NCBI RefSeq assembly: GCF_030345795.1
Contig: NZ_JAUALB010000001.1
Location: 4,580,001 to 4,644,000, forward strand
Direction of reading: 5' to 3'
DNA: 64,000 bases
DNA from: Micromonospora sp. WMMA1363
GTDB taxonomy: Bacteria; Actinomycetota; Actinomycetes; Mycobacteriales; Micromonosporaceae
Shown here in pieces: positions 40,053-49,044 of the stretch. The position numbers and the translations under genes were made by a program. The stretch's first letter is position 1; each line of letters opens with the position of its first letter. The notes beneath the pieces are model-generated. The model was not told the DNA's origin. It searched no databases and worked only from the letters and a program-made list of their open reading frames with translations.

Positions 40053-40111
40053 CCGCCTACACCGCCGGACCGGGGCCGGGTCACACCGACCAGGCTTGCT
40101 AGCTTTCCGAT

Positions 40112-41203
40112 GTGACTCATTTCGATCGGTGTGACGAGGCCAGCCGGCGATGGGTGACCGAGGCGATCGCCGCCGTGGAGGCGGACGCCAACCGGTCGGC
40201 CGACACCCATCTGCTGCCGTTCCCACTGCCCCGCGAGTGGGGAGTCGACCTCTACCTCAAGGACGAGTCGGTGCACCCTACCGGCTCGCTGAAGCACCGG
40301 CTGGCTCGCTCGCTGTTCCTCTACGGGCTCTGCAACGGCTGGATCGGCCCCGGCACGACGATCGTGGAGGCCTCCTCCGGGTCGACGGCGGTCTCCGAGG
40401 CGTACTTCGCCCGGATGCTCGGGTTGCCGTTCATCGCGGTGATGCCGGCCACCACCTCGCCGGAGAAGATCGCGAAGATCGAGTTTCAGGGGGGCCGCTG
40501 TCACCTGGTGGACGACCCGGCCAAGGTGGTCGTCGAGGCGCGGTGGCTGGCCGAGGACTCCGGTGGTCACTTCATGGACCAGTTCACCTACGCCGAGCGG
40601 GCCACCGACTGGCGGGGCAACAACAACATCGCCGAGTCGATCTTTTCGCAGCTTGCCCTGGAGCGGCACCCCGTTCCGGTGTGGGTCGTCGTCGGGGCAG
40701 GTACCGGCGGTACCAGCGCCACCATCGGCCGGTACGCCCGCTACCGACGGCTGCCCACCAAGCTCTGCGTGGTGGATCCGGAGAATTCCGCGTTCTATCC
40801 GGCGTGGCAGGCCGGCGACTGGTCGGTGTGCACCGGGCGCGGGTCCCGGATCGAGGGCATCGGTCGCCCCACGGTGGAGGCGTCCTTCCTGCCCTCGGTG
40901 GTGGACCGGATGGTGCGGGTGCCCGACGCCGCCTCGCTGGCCGCGATGCGGGCCGGTTCGACCGTGCTCGGCCGGCGGCTTGGCGGCTCGACCGGCACCA
41001 ACCTGTGGGGGGCGTTTGGGCTGATCGCCGAGCTGCTCGCGGTGGGGCGGACCGGCTCCGTCGTGACCCTGATCTGCGACGCCGGAGAACGCTACGCGGA
41101 CACCTACTACGCCGACGACTGGGTCGCCGCCCAGGGCCTGGACCTGGCGCCGTACCTGGCGACCATCGAGCGCTTCCTGACCAGCGGGGCGTGGCCCAGC
41201 TGA
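40112..41203 (+). CDS. cds1: PLP-dependent L-cysteine desulfhydrase Cds1
   Basis: A 363-residue fold-type II PLP enzyme from GTG 40112. The closest match I recall is mycobacterial Cds1 (Rv3684): [38 protein letters not shown] (PLP Lys in SLKHR), [20 protein letters not shown] and [18 protein letters not shown]. It degrades cysteine to H2S, ammonia and pyruvate. NCBI-style naming is often cysteine synthase family. Context with the Lrp regulator suggests cysteine-responsive control and protection from excess cysteine or oxidative stress. Confidence 0.9.
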   Translation: MTHFDRCDEASRRWVTEAIAAVEADANRSADTHLLPFPLPREWGVDLYLKDESVHPTGSLKHRLARSLFLYGLCNGWIGPGTTIVEASSGSTAVSEAYFARMLGLPFIAVMPATTSPEKIAKIEFQGGRCHLVDDPAKVVVEARWLAEDSGGHFMDQFTYAERATDWRGNNNIAESIFSQLALERHPVPVWVVVGAGTGGTSATIGRYARYRRLPTKLCVVDPENSAFYPAWQAGDWSVCTGRGSRIEGIGRPTVEASFLPSVVDRMVRVPDAASLAAMRAGSTVLGRRLGGSTGTNLWGAFGLIAELLAVGRTGSVVTLICDAGERYADTYYADDWVAAQGLDLAPYLATIERFLTSGAWPS

Positions 41204-41215
41204 CGGCGAACCTCG

Positions 41216-41845
41216 TCAACGCGGTTCGGCTCGCTTCGCCAGACCCGGGTAGCACAGCACGTAGCCCGCGTCGTCCAGGTCAAGCTCGGCGGTGAACGTG
41301 TCGCTGGCGAACCGCACCCGGTCCGGGCCCAGCGCCGTGTAGACCTGCTCGGCGAAGACCACCGACAGGCTCGGCACCAGGACCCAGGCGACGGGGACCC
41401 GGTGCGCGGTGTCGACTGGCGAGCCGGTCAGCCCGAGCCGGCGGACCGGCAGCGTGTTGAAGAGCGGCGACCCGCCCAGATCGACATCGACCGCGTCGAC
41501 CAGCCGGTCCGGGTCGTCGGTGCCGGGCAGGCCGGCGGGTGGGTGGTCGGCGACGGCCAGCGCCGCGTCCAGGTCGCCCTGCTCGGCGGTGGTCACCCGC
41601 CACCGGTCGGCCGCCCGTTCCAGGCGGATGGTGCGCAGCCAGCCCGACCCCTCCGCCTCCACCACGAGTCCGGTGGTCATCCACTCCGGGTCGGTGGTGA
41701 GCTGGTAACGGCAGGTGTACGGGATCGGGTCGACGGCGACCTGGGTGCCGCGCGCCGTGAGCCCCCGCCCGTCATCGACGAGGGCGTGCTCGGCGCCGAC
41801 GGCGTCCGTCCGGGTCCAGAGAAACGACTTCGGCATGGTCGGCAT
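41216..41845 (-). CDS. Putative glycolipid-binding domain protein (DUF1089)
   Basis: A 209-residue protein from ATG 41845 (MPTMPKSFLWTRTDAVGAEH). It resembles the putative glycolipid-binding family with YTCRYQLTTDPEWMTTGLVV, GWLRTIRLERAADRWRVTT, DVDLGGSPLFNTLPVRRLGL and VPVAWVLVPSLSVVF. The fold is a predicted beta-barrel and no enzyme motif is seen. It converges on cds1 (12 bases apart). The role in the cell is unknown. Confidence 0.8.
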   Translation of the reverse strand: MPTMPKSFLWTRTDAVGAEHALVDDGRGLTARGTQVAVDPIPYTCRYQLTTDPEWMTTGLVVEAEGSGWLRTIRLERAADRWRVTTAEQGDLDAALAVADHPPAGLPGTDDPDRLVDAVDVDLGGSPLFNTLPVRRLGLTGSPVDTAHRVPVAWVLVPSLSVVFAEQVYTALGPDRVRFASDTFTAELDLDDAGYVLCYPGLAKRAEPR

Positions 41846-41954
41846 GAACCGACGCTACGTGACCGGCTGCGGGCTGGCAGCGCAGTCGGCTGGGGCGCCG
41901 CCCTGGCCCGGACCAGTCCCACCCCCGAGCCGCCGTGCGGAATGCCGCTCCGGC

Positions 41955-43430
41955 TCAGTAGCTGCCGGCGGGCCGGCCGCCGACGAACCGGTCACCCGAA
42001 CGCCGCTCCGAGCGGCCGTCCGCCGGCCTCGGCCCGTTGCGGCGTTCGCCGTGCCGTCCGCGTTCGCCGCGTTCGCCGTGCCGTCCGCGTTCGCCGCGTT
42101 CGCCGCGTTCGCCGTGCCGTCCGCGTTCGCCGCGTCCCGGCCGGCGGTCGCTGAACCGCTGCGGGCGGTCCGGCCGGTCGCCGCGTCGGCGCGGCGTGGG
42201 CTCGTCGCGGACCGGGACTCCGCTCGGCTCCCGGGCCCCGGTCAGCTCGGCCAGGACCGGGTCGCCGGCCCGGACCCGGGTCTGCGCCGGCTCCACGCCC
42301 GCCTTCTCGAGCATCGCCAGGGTGCTGCGGCGCTGTTTCGGCAGGACCAGGGTGGCCACCGCGCCGGACTCACCCGCCCGCGCGGTGCGCCCCGCCCGGT
42401 GCAGGTAGTCCTTCGGGTCCTTTGGCGGGTCGATGTGCAGCACCAGCGAGACGCCGTCGACGTGGATCCCCCGGGCCGCGACGTCCGTGGCGACCAGGAC
42501 GTCCATCCGGCCTTCCCGGAACTCGGCGAGGGTGCGGGTGCGCATCCGCTGGGTCTTGCCGCCGTGCAGGCCCCCGGCCCGGACGCCGACCGAGGCCAGC
42601 TGCTGCACGAGCCGGTCGACGCCGAGCTGGGTCCGGGCGAAGAGCATGGTCCGCCCGTCCCGTGCCGCGATGGACGCGGCGACCGGAAACTTGTCGTGCG
42701 GTGGGATCAGCAGGAGGTGATGGTCCATGGTGGACACAGCAGCTGTCGGTGGGGCGGTCGAGTGGGTGACCGGGTCGGTCATGAACCGCTTGACCAGCGT
42801 GTCCACGTCACCGTCCAGGGTGGCCGAGAAGAGTAGCCGTTGGGCGTCGACCGAGGTCTTCGTCAGTAGCTCGGTCACCTCGGGCAGGAAGCCCATGTCG
42901 GCCATCTGGTCCGCCTCGTCCAGCACGGTGACCTCGACATCGTCAAGGCGGCAGACGCCCCGGTCGATGAGGTCGCCGAGCCGGCCCGGGGTTGCCACCA
43001 CGACCTCCACCCCACGGCGCAGGGCATCGATCTGCCGGTCGTACGGCACACCGCCGACCGCGGTCTTGAGGAACACGCCGGTCGCCCTGCCGAGCGGTAG
43101 CAGGGCGTCGTTGACCTGCATGGCGAGTTCCCGGGTCGGCACCAGGACCAGGGCCCGGGGGCGCCGGGGCCGGGCCCGCTCCCCGTCGGCGACCCGGGCC
43201 AGCAGGGGCAGGCCGAAGGCGAGGGTCTTGCCGGAGCCGGTCTGACCACGCCCGAGGACGTCCCGGCCGGCGAGCGCGTCCGGGATGGTGGCACGCTGGA
43301 TCTCGAACGGCGTGCTGATGCCCTGCCTTGACAGGGCCCGCACCAGCGGCTGGGGCAGCCCGAGGGCGGCGAAGTCGACGGTGGTTTCGGGGGCGGACGA
43401 GGACGTGCCGGGGTCGAGCGAGGTGGTCAA
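41955..43430 (-). CDS. DEAD-box ATP-dependent RNA helicase
   Basis: About 491 residues from a TTG start at 43430 (LTTSLDPGTSSSAPETTVDF). The frame stays open to an ATG at 43604, but the extra part looks like leader. Q motif ISTPFEIQ, motif I GRGQTGSGKT, Ia PTRELAMQ, motif II LDEADQM (DEAD), motif III SATL, and motifs V-VI ATDVAARGIHVDGV and HRAGRTARAGE are intact. The C-terminal 90 residues are a low-complexity Arg/Gly/Glu/His tail that probably binds RNA. Such helicases unwind RNA during cold stress and ribosome assembly. Confidence 0.92.
   Translation of the reverse strand: MTTSLDPGTSSSAPETTVDFAALGLPQPLVRALSRQGISTPFEIQRATIPDALAGRDVLGRGQTGSGKTLAFGLPLLARVADGERARPRRPRALVLVPTRELAMQVNDALLPLGRATGVFLKTAVGGVPYDRQIDALRRGVEVVVATPGRLGDLIDRGVCRLDDVEVTVLDEADQMADMGFLPEVTELLTKTSVDAQRLLFSATLDGDVDTLVKRFMTDPVTHSTAPPTAAVSTMDHHLLLIPPHDKFPVAASIAARDGRTMLFARTQLGVDRLVQQLASVGVRAGGLHGGKTQRMRTRTLAEFREGRMDVLVATDVAARGIHVDGVSLVLHIDPPKDPKDYLHRAGRTARAGESGAVATLVLPKQRRSTLAMLEKAGVEPAQTRVRAGDPVLAELTGAREPSGVPVRDEPTPRRRGDRPDRPQRFSDRRPGRGERGRHGERGERGERGRHGERGERGRHGERRNGPRPADGRSERRSGDRFVGGRPAGSY
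42036..42135 (-). repeat. Tandem repeats in the helicase tail
   Basis: Short repeats of about 9-18 bases (variants of CGTTCGCCGTGCCGTCCG) encode ERGRHGERGERG. They are in frame and part of the RGG/RGE-like tail, and could vary in number between strains. Confidence 0.8.
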
Positions 43431-43545
43431 GAAAGGCCTTTCGAGCGGGGCGCGTCTTCGCGATCCCCGCCACGGCTGCACGCCGCCGGATCGCCCGCAA
43501 GACCGCCCATGGGCGCACGCGGGCGCCGGGTCAGTGATCTCCACC

Positions 43546-43551
43546 AGTGTA
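43546..43551 (-). promoter_or_regulatory. Possible -10 of the DEAD-box helicase gene
   Basis: TACACT on the minus strand is a fair -10 match, giving a transcript start near 43540 and a GC-rich 5' leader of about 110 bases before the TTG start. Long leaders are common for cold-regulated helicase genes. No good -35 is seen. Confidence 0.3.
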
Positions 43552-43611
43552 CTGCCGTCCACCCGACCCGCCACGCCGTCGCCGACCGTAGTGGGCCGGC
43601 TCACCCGGCGC

Positions 43612-44958
43612 TCACCCGCTGAGAACGTTGCCCATCAGCCCGTCCATCAGGTCGCTGGCCAGCAGGACGACCAGCACGCCGATCGCGACCAGCAGACCCA
43701 GCGACGCGGCGAGGACGACCGCCACCCGGGCGGTGCTGGAGCGCTCGTCGGCCGGCGTCTCCGTCCAGCCCTGGGCAAGGATGTGCCCGGTCAGGGAACC
43801 CGACGTCTCCAACGTGTTGGCCGGGAAGGCCACGGTGGCGATGCCCGGTGCCTCCGTGCCGCCGCTGTAGATCGAATTCAGGTCGCCCTCGTACCGTTCC
43901 CCGTGGCCGGCCTCCACACGGTTTCGGGTATCCGCCGAGCCGACCAAGGCGCTCCCGGCGGAGGTGGTCACCGCTGGTGCCCCGGTGTCCCGGCGGCTGG
44001 CCGGGCCGCTTCGCGGTGGCCAGGTCGGCAGTGCCGGTGCGGACACGACGGGTGGTGCGGACACCGGCCTTGAAAGCGGAACGGGCGGCGGCACGGTGGC
44101 GCGGCCGGTGGGCGGCCCGGACGAAACCGACACCGGTGCCCCGGGCGGAGTGGGCGGCCCAGCGACCGGCACGGGCAGGGTGGTGGCGCGCGGGCCGGGC
44201 ACCGCCGGCGGGGCGGACACCGGTACGGCTGCCCGGCCGGTGAGCCGGATCGGTTGTCCGGCCGGCTCGGCGGGCGGCGACGTGGCGGGCGGTGGCGGGA
44301 ACGGTGGCGCCGGCATCGGGCCGGGCGGTGGCGGCGGGGCGGGTACCGGCGGGCCGGGTGGCGGCGTCGGTGGACCAGGCGCGGGCGGAGCCGGTCGAGG
44401 CGGGGTCGGGCCGGGCGGGTACGGGGGGCCGGGGATTGGTGGCGTCGGTTCCGGCACCGGCGGGTTCGGCGACGGCGGGTTCGGCCCGGGGACGGGCGGC
44501 GTGGGGGTGGGCTCTGGCTCCGGCACCGGGGGCGTGGGCGGTTGCGCCGGTGCGGGAGGCTCCGGGCTGGCCGGCCCCGGTGGCTGCGCTGGCTCGGGAG
44601 GCTCCGGGTTGACCGGCCCCGCCCGGTAGAGCCGTGCCTCGCCGGTGGCCGATCGGATGGCGGCCGCCTCGGCGGCGGAGACCGGGCTCGCCCCGGGCAC
44701 CGCGACGTTGGCCCGAGCCGTATCGGCGGCGGAGGGGACCTGTCGGTGCGGCGGGGGTGCGACGGCGCAGGCGGCACTCACCTGTCCCCGACCGGTCGCG
44801 GCTGTGGCGGACCGTTGGCTGGCCCCGTCGTCGTCGGCTGCCAGGTCGCTCTCGTCGGTCGGGCCGGGCGTCGTCGTGGGCGCATCGCCGTGCCGCCGAT
44901 CGGTCGTGCCGGTGAGGTCGATGACGGACGGGTCCACCGGGTGATGCTGCTCGGCCAT
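43612..44958 (-). CDS. Proline-rich, tail-anchored membrane protein of unknown function
   Basis: A 448-residue protein from ATG 44958 (MAEQHHPVDPSVIDLTGTTD). About residues 115-310 are extremely Pro-rich (PEPPEPAQPPGP, PTPPVPEPEPTPTPPVPG). Near the C-terminus a single helix (VAVVLAASLGLLVAIGVLVVLLA) is followed by only about 13 residues, so the bulk should lie in the cytoplasm with a C-terminal anchor. No catalytic domain is recognised. It could be a scaffold at the cell pole or envelope. It starts 285 bases from the NlpC/P60 gene (44959-45243, no gene seen) and ends 8 bases from the longest helicase reading. Confidence 0.7.
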   Translation of the reverse strand: MAEQHHPVDPSVIDLTGTTDRRHGDAPTTTPGPTDESDLAADDDGASQRSATAATGRGQVSAACAVAPPPHRQVPSAADTARANVAVPGASPVSAAEAAAIRSATGEARLYRAGPVNPEPPEPAQPPGPASPEPPAPAQPPTPPVPEPEPTPTPPVPGPNPPSPNPPVPEPTPPIPGPPYPPGPTPPRPAPPAPGPPTPPPGPPVPAPPPPPGPMPAPPFPPPPATSPPAEPAGQPIRLTGRAAVPVSAPPAVPGPRATTLPVPVAGPPTPPGAPVSVSSGPPTGRATVPPPVPLSRPVSAPPVVSAPALPTWPPRSGPASRRDTGAPAVTTSAGSALVGSADTRNRVEAGHGERYEGDLNSIYSGGTEAPGIATVAFPANTLETSGSLTGHILAQGWTETPADERSSTARVAVVLAASLGLLVAIGVLVVLLASDLMDGLMGNVLSG

Positions 44959-45243
44959 GCTCGCCCTCCGCGCCACGCTCGCACCCGGATCCGTGCCGGC
45001 GGACCGGGCGTGCCTGGGTCTCACCGTGCCATATTCTGCCTCGGCCGCACAGCCGGAGTCGGTTGCGGGCGATGATCCGGAGCATCGGCTGCCGGTGCTC
45101 GCAGCGGCGCTGGCCGACAGTGTCGCGCTGCTCGCCGCCGTGGCTGGGACGGCGCGGCTGGCCGTTGTGTTCGGCGATGGCGACGAGGGCCGGCCGAGGA
45201 AACCGGTGGGCGCTCGCCGGTCTCCGCTGGTCTCCGGGGCGGG

Positions 45244-46797
45244 TTAGCTGTCGGTCGGGGTCGGGGTCGGCGAGGCCGTCCCGGTCCGCGTCGTCGACGG
45301 GGATGTGGTGGCGGATGGGGATGTGGTGCGTGACGGGGAGGTCGTGGGGCTGGCCGACGGGGACGTGGTGGCCGAGGGGGATGTGGTGGCCGAGGGGGAC
45401 GTGGTGGCCGAGGGGGATGTGGTGCGTGACGGGGAGGTCGTGGGGCTGGCCGACGGGGAGGTGGTGGCCGAGGGGGACGTCGTGCGTGACGGGGAGGTCG
45501 TGGGGCTGGCCGACGGGGACGTGGTGGCCGACGGGGATGTGGTGGGGGTGGCCGACGGCCTCGGCGGAGCCGGCTTGGTCGGCGCGTTGACCGCCCCGAC
45601 GACCCTGGTGGCGGCGTAGAGCCGGGACCAGCGCACCGCCGAGATCTTGACGACGTCGCCGGTGCTCGGGGCGTGGATCATCTTGCCGCCGCCCACGTAC
45701 ATGCCGATGTGGTGGATGGTCGTCCAGCTCGACCCGGAGGCGAAGAAGAGCAGGTCACCGGGGAGCAGGGCGGTCCGGGGGACGGTGCGGCGCCGGGTCG
45801 CGTAGTACTGGTCGCGAGCGACCCGGGGGAGGTCGTAGTAGCCGGCGGAGCGGTAGGCGGCCCAGATCAGCCCTGAGCAGTCGAACCGGTCGGGCCCCTC
45901 GGCCGCCCACAGGTAGGGGTCGCCGAGCTGTGCCTTCGCGTACGCGACCGCCTTCAACGCCGTGGGGTGCGCGGCCAGCCCGTTCGCCGTCTCGTTGGCG
46001 ACGTACCCGGCGCCGAGTCGCTGCTCGGCGGCCTCCTGCTGGCGTTCCAACTCGACGAGCTGTGCCGTGTTGTCTTGGCGTAGCTTGGCGAGCTTCGTCT
46101 CCTCCGCCCGCAACGCCTGCTCGCTGGCGGTGTACCCGGCGCTGGCGGTCTGCAACCGGTCTTGCGCGGCCAGCAGGGCTTGCTGGGCGGCCTGCTCACC
46201 GGTACGGGCCTGGTTGAGCTTGCGGGTCGCGGCCGTGGTGTCCCCGCCCTCGACCTTCTCGCCCCGGGAGATCCGGGAGATCCGGCTCAGGTCGTGCAGG
46301 TCGGTGGCGAACGGGCCGGGTGGCAGCGCCGCAGCGGCCTTGATCGCGTCGCTGACGGCGACATCGGCCCGCTCCTGCGCCCAGGCCAGCGCTTTTCGGG
46401 CGACGGCCAGCTCGCGCTCGGCGACGGCGAGCTGGCCCTCCGCCTCCGTGCGTTGCTGTCGAAGCAGGAGCAGCTCGTCGCCGAGCTGGCCGATCCGTGC
46501 CTCTGCGGCGTAGATCTGCGCGGCGAGTGGGCCGTTGACCAGGTTGGGTGCCGGCGTGACGCCGGTGCCCGGCGTCCCGGTGAGCGGGGCGCCGCCGGGC
46601 AGGCTCAGCGGGCTGGAAATGACCGGGCGGGCGCCGGAGTCGGGCACGGTGGTGGGCAACGGGGGGTCGGCGTACGCCGGCGCGCTCAGCACGGTGGCGG
46701 CGACGGCGCCGAGCAGGGCCGACCAGAGCTTCGGATGGAGCATCGGTGAGATCACCGGGCGCCGCCGGCCTCGTCGTCCGTATCCGCTGTCGACCAT
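45244..46797 (-). CDS. Secreted NlpC/P60 peptidoglycan hydrolase
   Basis: A 517-residue exported protein from ATG 46797 with GGGGAG upstream. A basic N-terminus and signal helix (LWSALLGAVAATVLSAPAYA) are followed by a coiled coil (residues about 80-275, AARIGQLGDELLLLRQQR) and an NlpC/P60 domain (about 290-400) with Cys in FDCSGLIWAAYRSAG and His in HHIGMYVGGGKMIHAP. The C-terminal 115 residues are Ser/Thr/Pro repeats, probably O-glycosylated wall-spanning sequence. It should cleave peptide stems of peptidoglycan; the coiled coil recalls RipA-type autoinhibition. Confidence 0.92.
   Translation of the reverse strand: MVDSGYGRRGRRRPVISPMLHPKLWSALLGAVAATVLSAPAYADPPLPTTVPDSGARPVISSPLSLPGGAPLTGTPGTGVTPAPNLVNGPLAAQIYAAEARIGQLGDELLLLRQQRTEAEGQLAVAERELAVARKALAWAQERADVAVSDAIKAAAALPPGPFATDLHDLSRISRISRGEKVEGGDTTAATRKLNQARTGEQAAQQALLAAQDRLQTASAGYTASEQALRAEETKLAKLRQDNTAQLVELERQQEAAEQRLGAGYVANETANGLAAHPTALKAVAYAKAQLGDPYLWAAEGPDRFDCSGLIWAAYRSAGYYDLPRVARDQYYATRRRTVPRTALLPGDLLFFASGSSWTTIHHIGMYVGGGKMIHAPSTGDVVKISAVRWSRLYAATRVVGAVNAPTKPAPPRPSATPTTSPSATTSPSASPTTSPSRTTSPSATTSPSASPTTSPSRTTSPSATTSPSATTSPSATTSPSASPTTSPSRTTSPSATTSPSTTRTGTASPTPTPTDS
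45300..45560 (-). repeat. Tandem repeats encoding the Ser/Thr/Pro tail of the NlpC/P60 protein
   Basis: Units of 18 and 30-42 bases, variants encoding TSPSATTSPSA and PTTSPSRTTSPSA, occur many times. They are in frame, so the length of the tail can change by slippage without loss of function. Confidence 0.85.
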
Positions 46798-46830
46798 TCC
46801 GCTCCCCGTTCGGCGTGGTGTCACCGCATC

Positions 46831-46959
46831 GTGTGCGCGCGATCTTGCACACACGGCGTCAGCACGCTACCAGTGATACGCGTCGTGCCCCATCCTGTCT
46901 TACCGCAGACTGGCAAGGATGTCGATGTCTGGCCGGGTTACGGGTGGCTGAGAACCCGG
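46831..46959. other. Divergent intergenic region with hairpins between nlpC/P60 and mqnE genes
   Basis: The 46798-47052 gap holds two hairpin candidates: GTGTGCGC near 46831 with GCACACAC at about 46847, and CCGGGTT (46933-46939) with AACCCGG (46953-46959). I checked for a c-di-AMP riboswitch, often found before such hydrolase genes, and do not see its conserved core. No clear promoters are assigned. Confidence 0.3.
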
Positions 46960-47052
46960 TGAAGTACGTCGCTGCCCGCCTACCGCGCTGATCGCCGGTC
47001 GGCCGCTCGACGTAGGCTCGACCGGGACCGCAGGTGAAGGGACGGGCTGGAG

Positions 47053-48225
47053 ATGGACGCCGGACTCAAGCGTGAGCTGGAAGCGAAGGTGTACGCCGGC
47101 GAGCGGCTGACCCGCGAAGACGGGATCGCGCTCTACGAGAGCGACGACCTCGCCTGGCTGGGTCGGCTGGCGCACCACCGTCGTGCCGAGCGCAACGGCG
47201 ACCGGGTGATGTTCAACGTGAACCGGCACCTGAACCTGACCAACGTGTGTAGCGCGAGCTGCGCGTACTGCTCGTTCCAGCGCAAGCCGGGGGAGAAGGA
47301 CGCGTACACGATGCGCATCGACGAGGCGGTCCGCAAGGCCAAGGAGATGGAGGACGAGCAGCTCACGGAGCTGCACATCGTCAACGGCCTGCACCCGACG
47401 CTGCCCTGGCGGTACTACCCGAAGGTGCTGCGGGAGCTGAAGGCGGCGCTGCCGAGGGTCAAGCTGAAGTGCTTCACCGCCACGGAGGTGCAGTGGTTCG
47501 AGAAGATCAGCGGCCGGAGCGCCGACGAGATCCTCGACGAGCTGATGGACGCCGGCCTGGAGTCGCTGACCGGCGGTGGCGCGGAGATCTTCGACTGGGA
47601 GGTCCGGCAGCACATCGTCGACCACGCCTGCCACTGGGAGGACTGGTCGCGGATCCACCGGCTGGCCCACAGCAAGGGCATGAAGACCCCGTCGACCATG
47701 CTGTACGGCCACATCGAGGAGCCCCGGCACCGGGTCGACCACGTGCTACGACTGCGCGAGCTGCAGGACGAGACCGGCGGCTTCGCGGTCTTCATCCCGC
47801 TGCGTTACCAGCACGACTTCGTTGACTCGGCGGACGGCAAGATCCGTAACCGGATCCAGGCCCGCACCACGATGGCCTCCCCAGCCGAGTCGCTGAAGAC
47901 GTTCGCCGTGTCCCGGCTGCTCTTCGACAACGTGCCACACGTGAAGTGTTTCTGGGTGATGCACGGCCTCTCGGTCGCCCAGCTTTCGCTGAACTTCGGG
48001 GTGGACGACCTGGACGGCTCCGTCGTCGAATACAAGATCACCCACGATGCCGACGAGTACGGTACGCCGAACACGATGCACCGCGAGGACCTGCTGCACC
48101 TGATCTGGGACGCTGGCTTCCGTCCGGTCGAGCGCAACACCCGGTACGAGGTGGTGCGCGAATACGACGCCGCGCCGACGCTGGCGCAGCGCCGCGCCGA
48201 GCCGCAGCAGGTCTGGGCCAGCTGA
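47053..48225 (+). CDS. mqnE: Aminofutalosine synthase MqnE (radical SAM)
   Basis: A 390-residue radical SAM enzyme from ATG 47053. The cluster-binding CSASCAYC motif sits in VNRHLNLTNVCSASCAYCSF, which distinguishes MqnE from MqnC. Further segments are LTELHIVNGLHPTLPWRYYP, GGGAEIFDWEVRQHIVDHAC and FVIPLRYQ-like FAVFIPLRYQHDF. It adds an adenosyl radical to 3-[(1-carboxyvinyl)oxy]benzoate, forming aminofutalosine, an early step of futalosine menaquinone synthesis. Together with UbiD, MqnP and UbiX 9 kb to the left it shows that the organism uses this route. Confidence 0.95.
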   Translation: MDAGLKRELEAKVYAGERLTREDGIALYESDDLAWLGRLAHHRRAERNGDRVMFNVNRHLNLTNVCSASCAYCSFQRKPGEKDAYTMRIDEAVRKAKEMEDEQLTELHIVNGLHPTLPWRYYPKVLRELKAALPRVKLKCFTATEVQWFEKISGRSADEILDELMDAGLESLTGGGAEIFDWEVRQHIVDHACHWEDWSRIHRLAHSKGMKTPSTMLYGHIEEPRHRVDHVLRLRELQDETGGFAVFIPLRYQHDFVDSADGKIRNRIQARTTMASPAESLKTFAVSRLLFDNVPHVKCFWVMHGLSVAQLSLNFGVDDLDGSVVEYKITHDADEYGTPNTMHREDLLHLIWDAGFRPVERNTRYEVVREYDAAPTLAQRRAEPQQVWAS

Positions 48226-48510
48226 GTCCGTCGGGTGGATCGGGGCGTGGCCCGGGTGCCGGTGCCACCACCTCGGCACCTGCCCGACCGGCTTCGGGTG
48301 CGACGCACAGCTGCCGGGCCGGTCCACCCGGCGGGCCGTACCGCAACCTCGCTTGGCCGCTCCGGTACTCGCTGTTCACATAGTCCACGTCTGGCGTGCG
48401 CGGATGGCTGCGCAACGGGTTACCGGTACTCCCGACGCTGTGCTACGGAACGTGGTCCTGGGGAAGGCCAGCCAGCGGGCGTGGGCACGCTGGAGGAGGA
48501 AGGGATCAGG

Positions 48511-49044
48511 GTGCAGCGTTCACGCTTCGTGTTCCTTGCCGCGCCGATGCCCGAGCCGTACCAGGGGCAGGCCGCCGATGGCATCGTCTGGATGCTCGTG
48601 TCACCGAACAACCGCCCGCTCGGTCGTGGCCCGGTCTACCACGAGGCCTACGCGCAGTGCCGGGAGGCGGTCCTCGACCTACAGGCCAACGTGGACCGGG
48701 TGGTGCCGTTGGAGGGCACGGTCCCAGCCAGCGGTCAGTGGACCTGGCGGATCGAGCTGGACGACGCGCTGGTCGCCCTGTCCAGCCGGTCGTACCTGCG
48801 GGCCCGCGAGTGCAGCTACAACCTGGAGCGCTTCCTGGAGGCGCTGCCCCAGGCCGAGGTGGTCCTGGGGGTCCGGAGCGTACGCCGGGACCGCCGACGG
48901 GTGGCCGAACCGCTCCCGCCGGCCGGCGGCGTCCCTGGCGGCCCGCCGTACCGCCCGTCGCACTCGCCGTACCAGGGGCAGCCGCGGCGGGAGCTACGCC
49001 ACCGGGACGGCGGGGCCGTCGACCGCCGTCGTCACCGGCCCTGA
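48511..49044 (+). CDS. Conserved protein of unknown function
   Basis: A 177-residue protein from GTG 48511 with a good RBS (GGAGGAGGAAGG region). Ordered part: VQRSRFVFLAAPMPEPYQGQ, WMLVSPNNRPLGRGPVYHEA, YAQCREAVLDLQ, WRIELDDALVALSSRSYLRA, ECSYNLERFLEALPQAEVV. The last 60 residues are basic and Pro-rich. The fold looks small, alpha/beta, with DUF1508/YegP-like strand-helix repeats possible. No membrane segment. The gap before it (48226-48510, 285 bases) shows no gene. Function unknown. Confidence 0.65.
   Translation: MQRSRFVFLAAPMPEPYQGQAADGIVWMLVSPNNRPLGRGPVYHEAYAQCREAVLDLQANVDRVVPLEGTVPASGQWTWRIELDDALVALSSRSYLRARECSYNLERFLEALPQAEVVLGVRSVRRDRRRVAEPLPPAGGVPGGPPYRPSHSPYQGQPRRELRHRDGGAVDRRRHRP

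Noticed and set aside
43431..43604. Extended N-terminus of the DEAD-box helicase up to ATG 43604
   Set aside because: The added residues are Arg/Gly/Cys-rich without family similarity, and a plausible -10 lies inside this stretch, so it is treated as leader.
45290..45560. Regular repeats that might be taken for a CRISPR array
   Set aside because: Units are contiguous, without unique spacers, and lie in frame inside the NlpC/P60 gene.
46800..46980. Possible c-di-AMP riboswitch before the NlpC/P60 gene
   Set aside because: The conserved core of that class is not present; only simple hairpins are seen.
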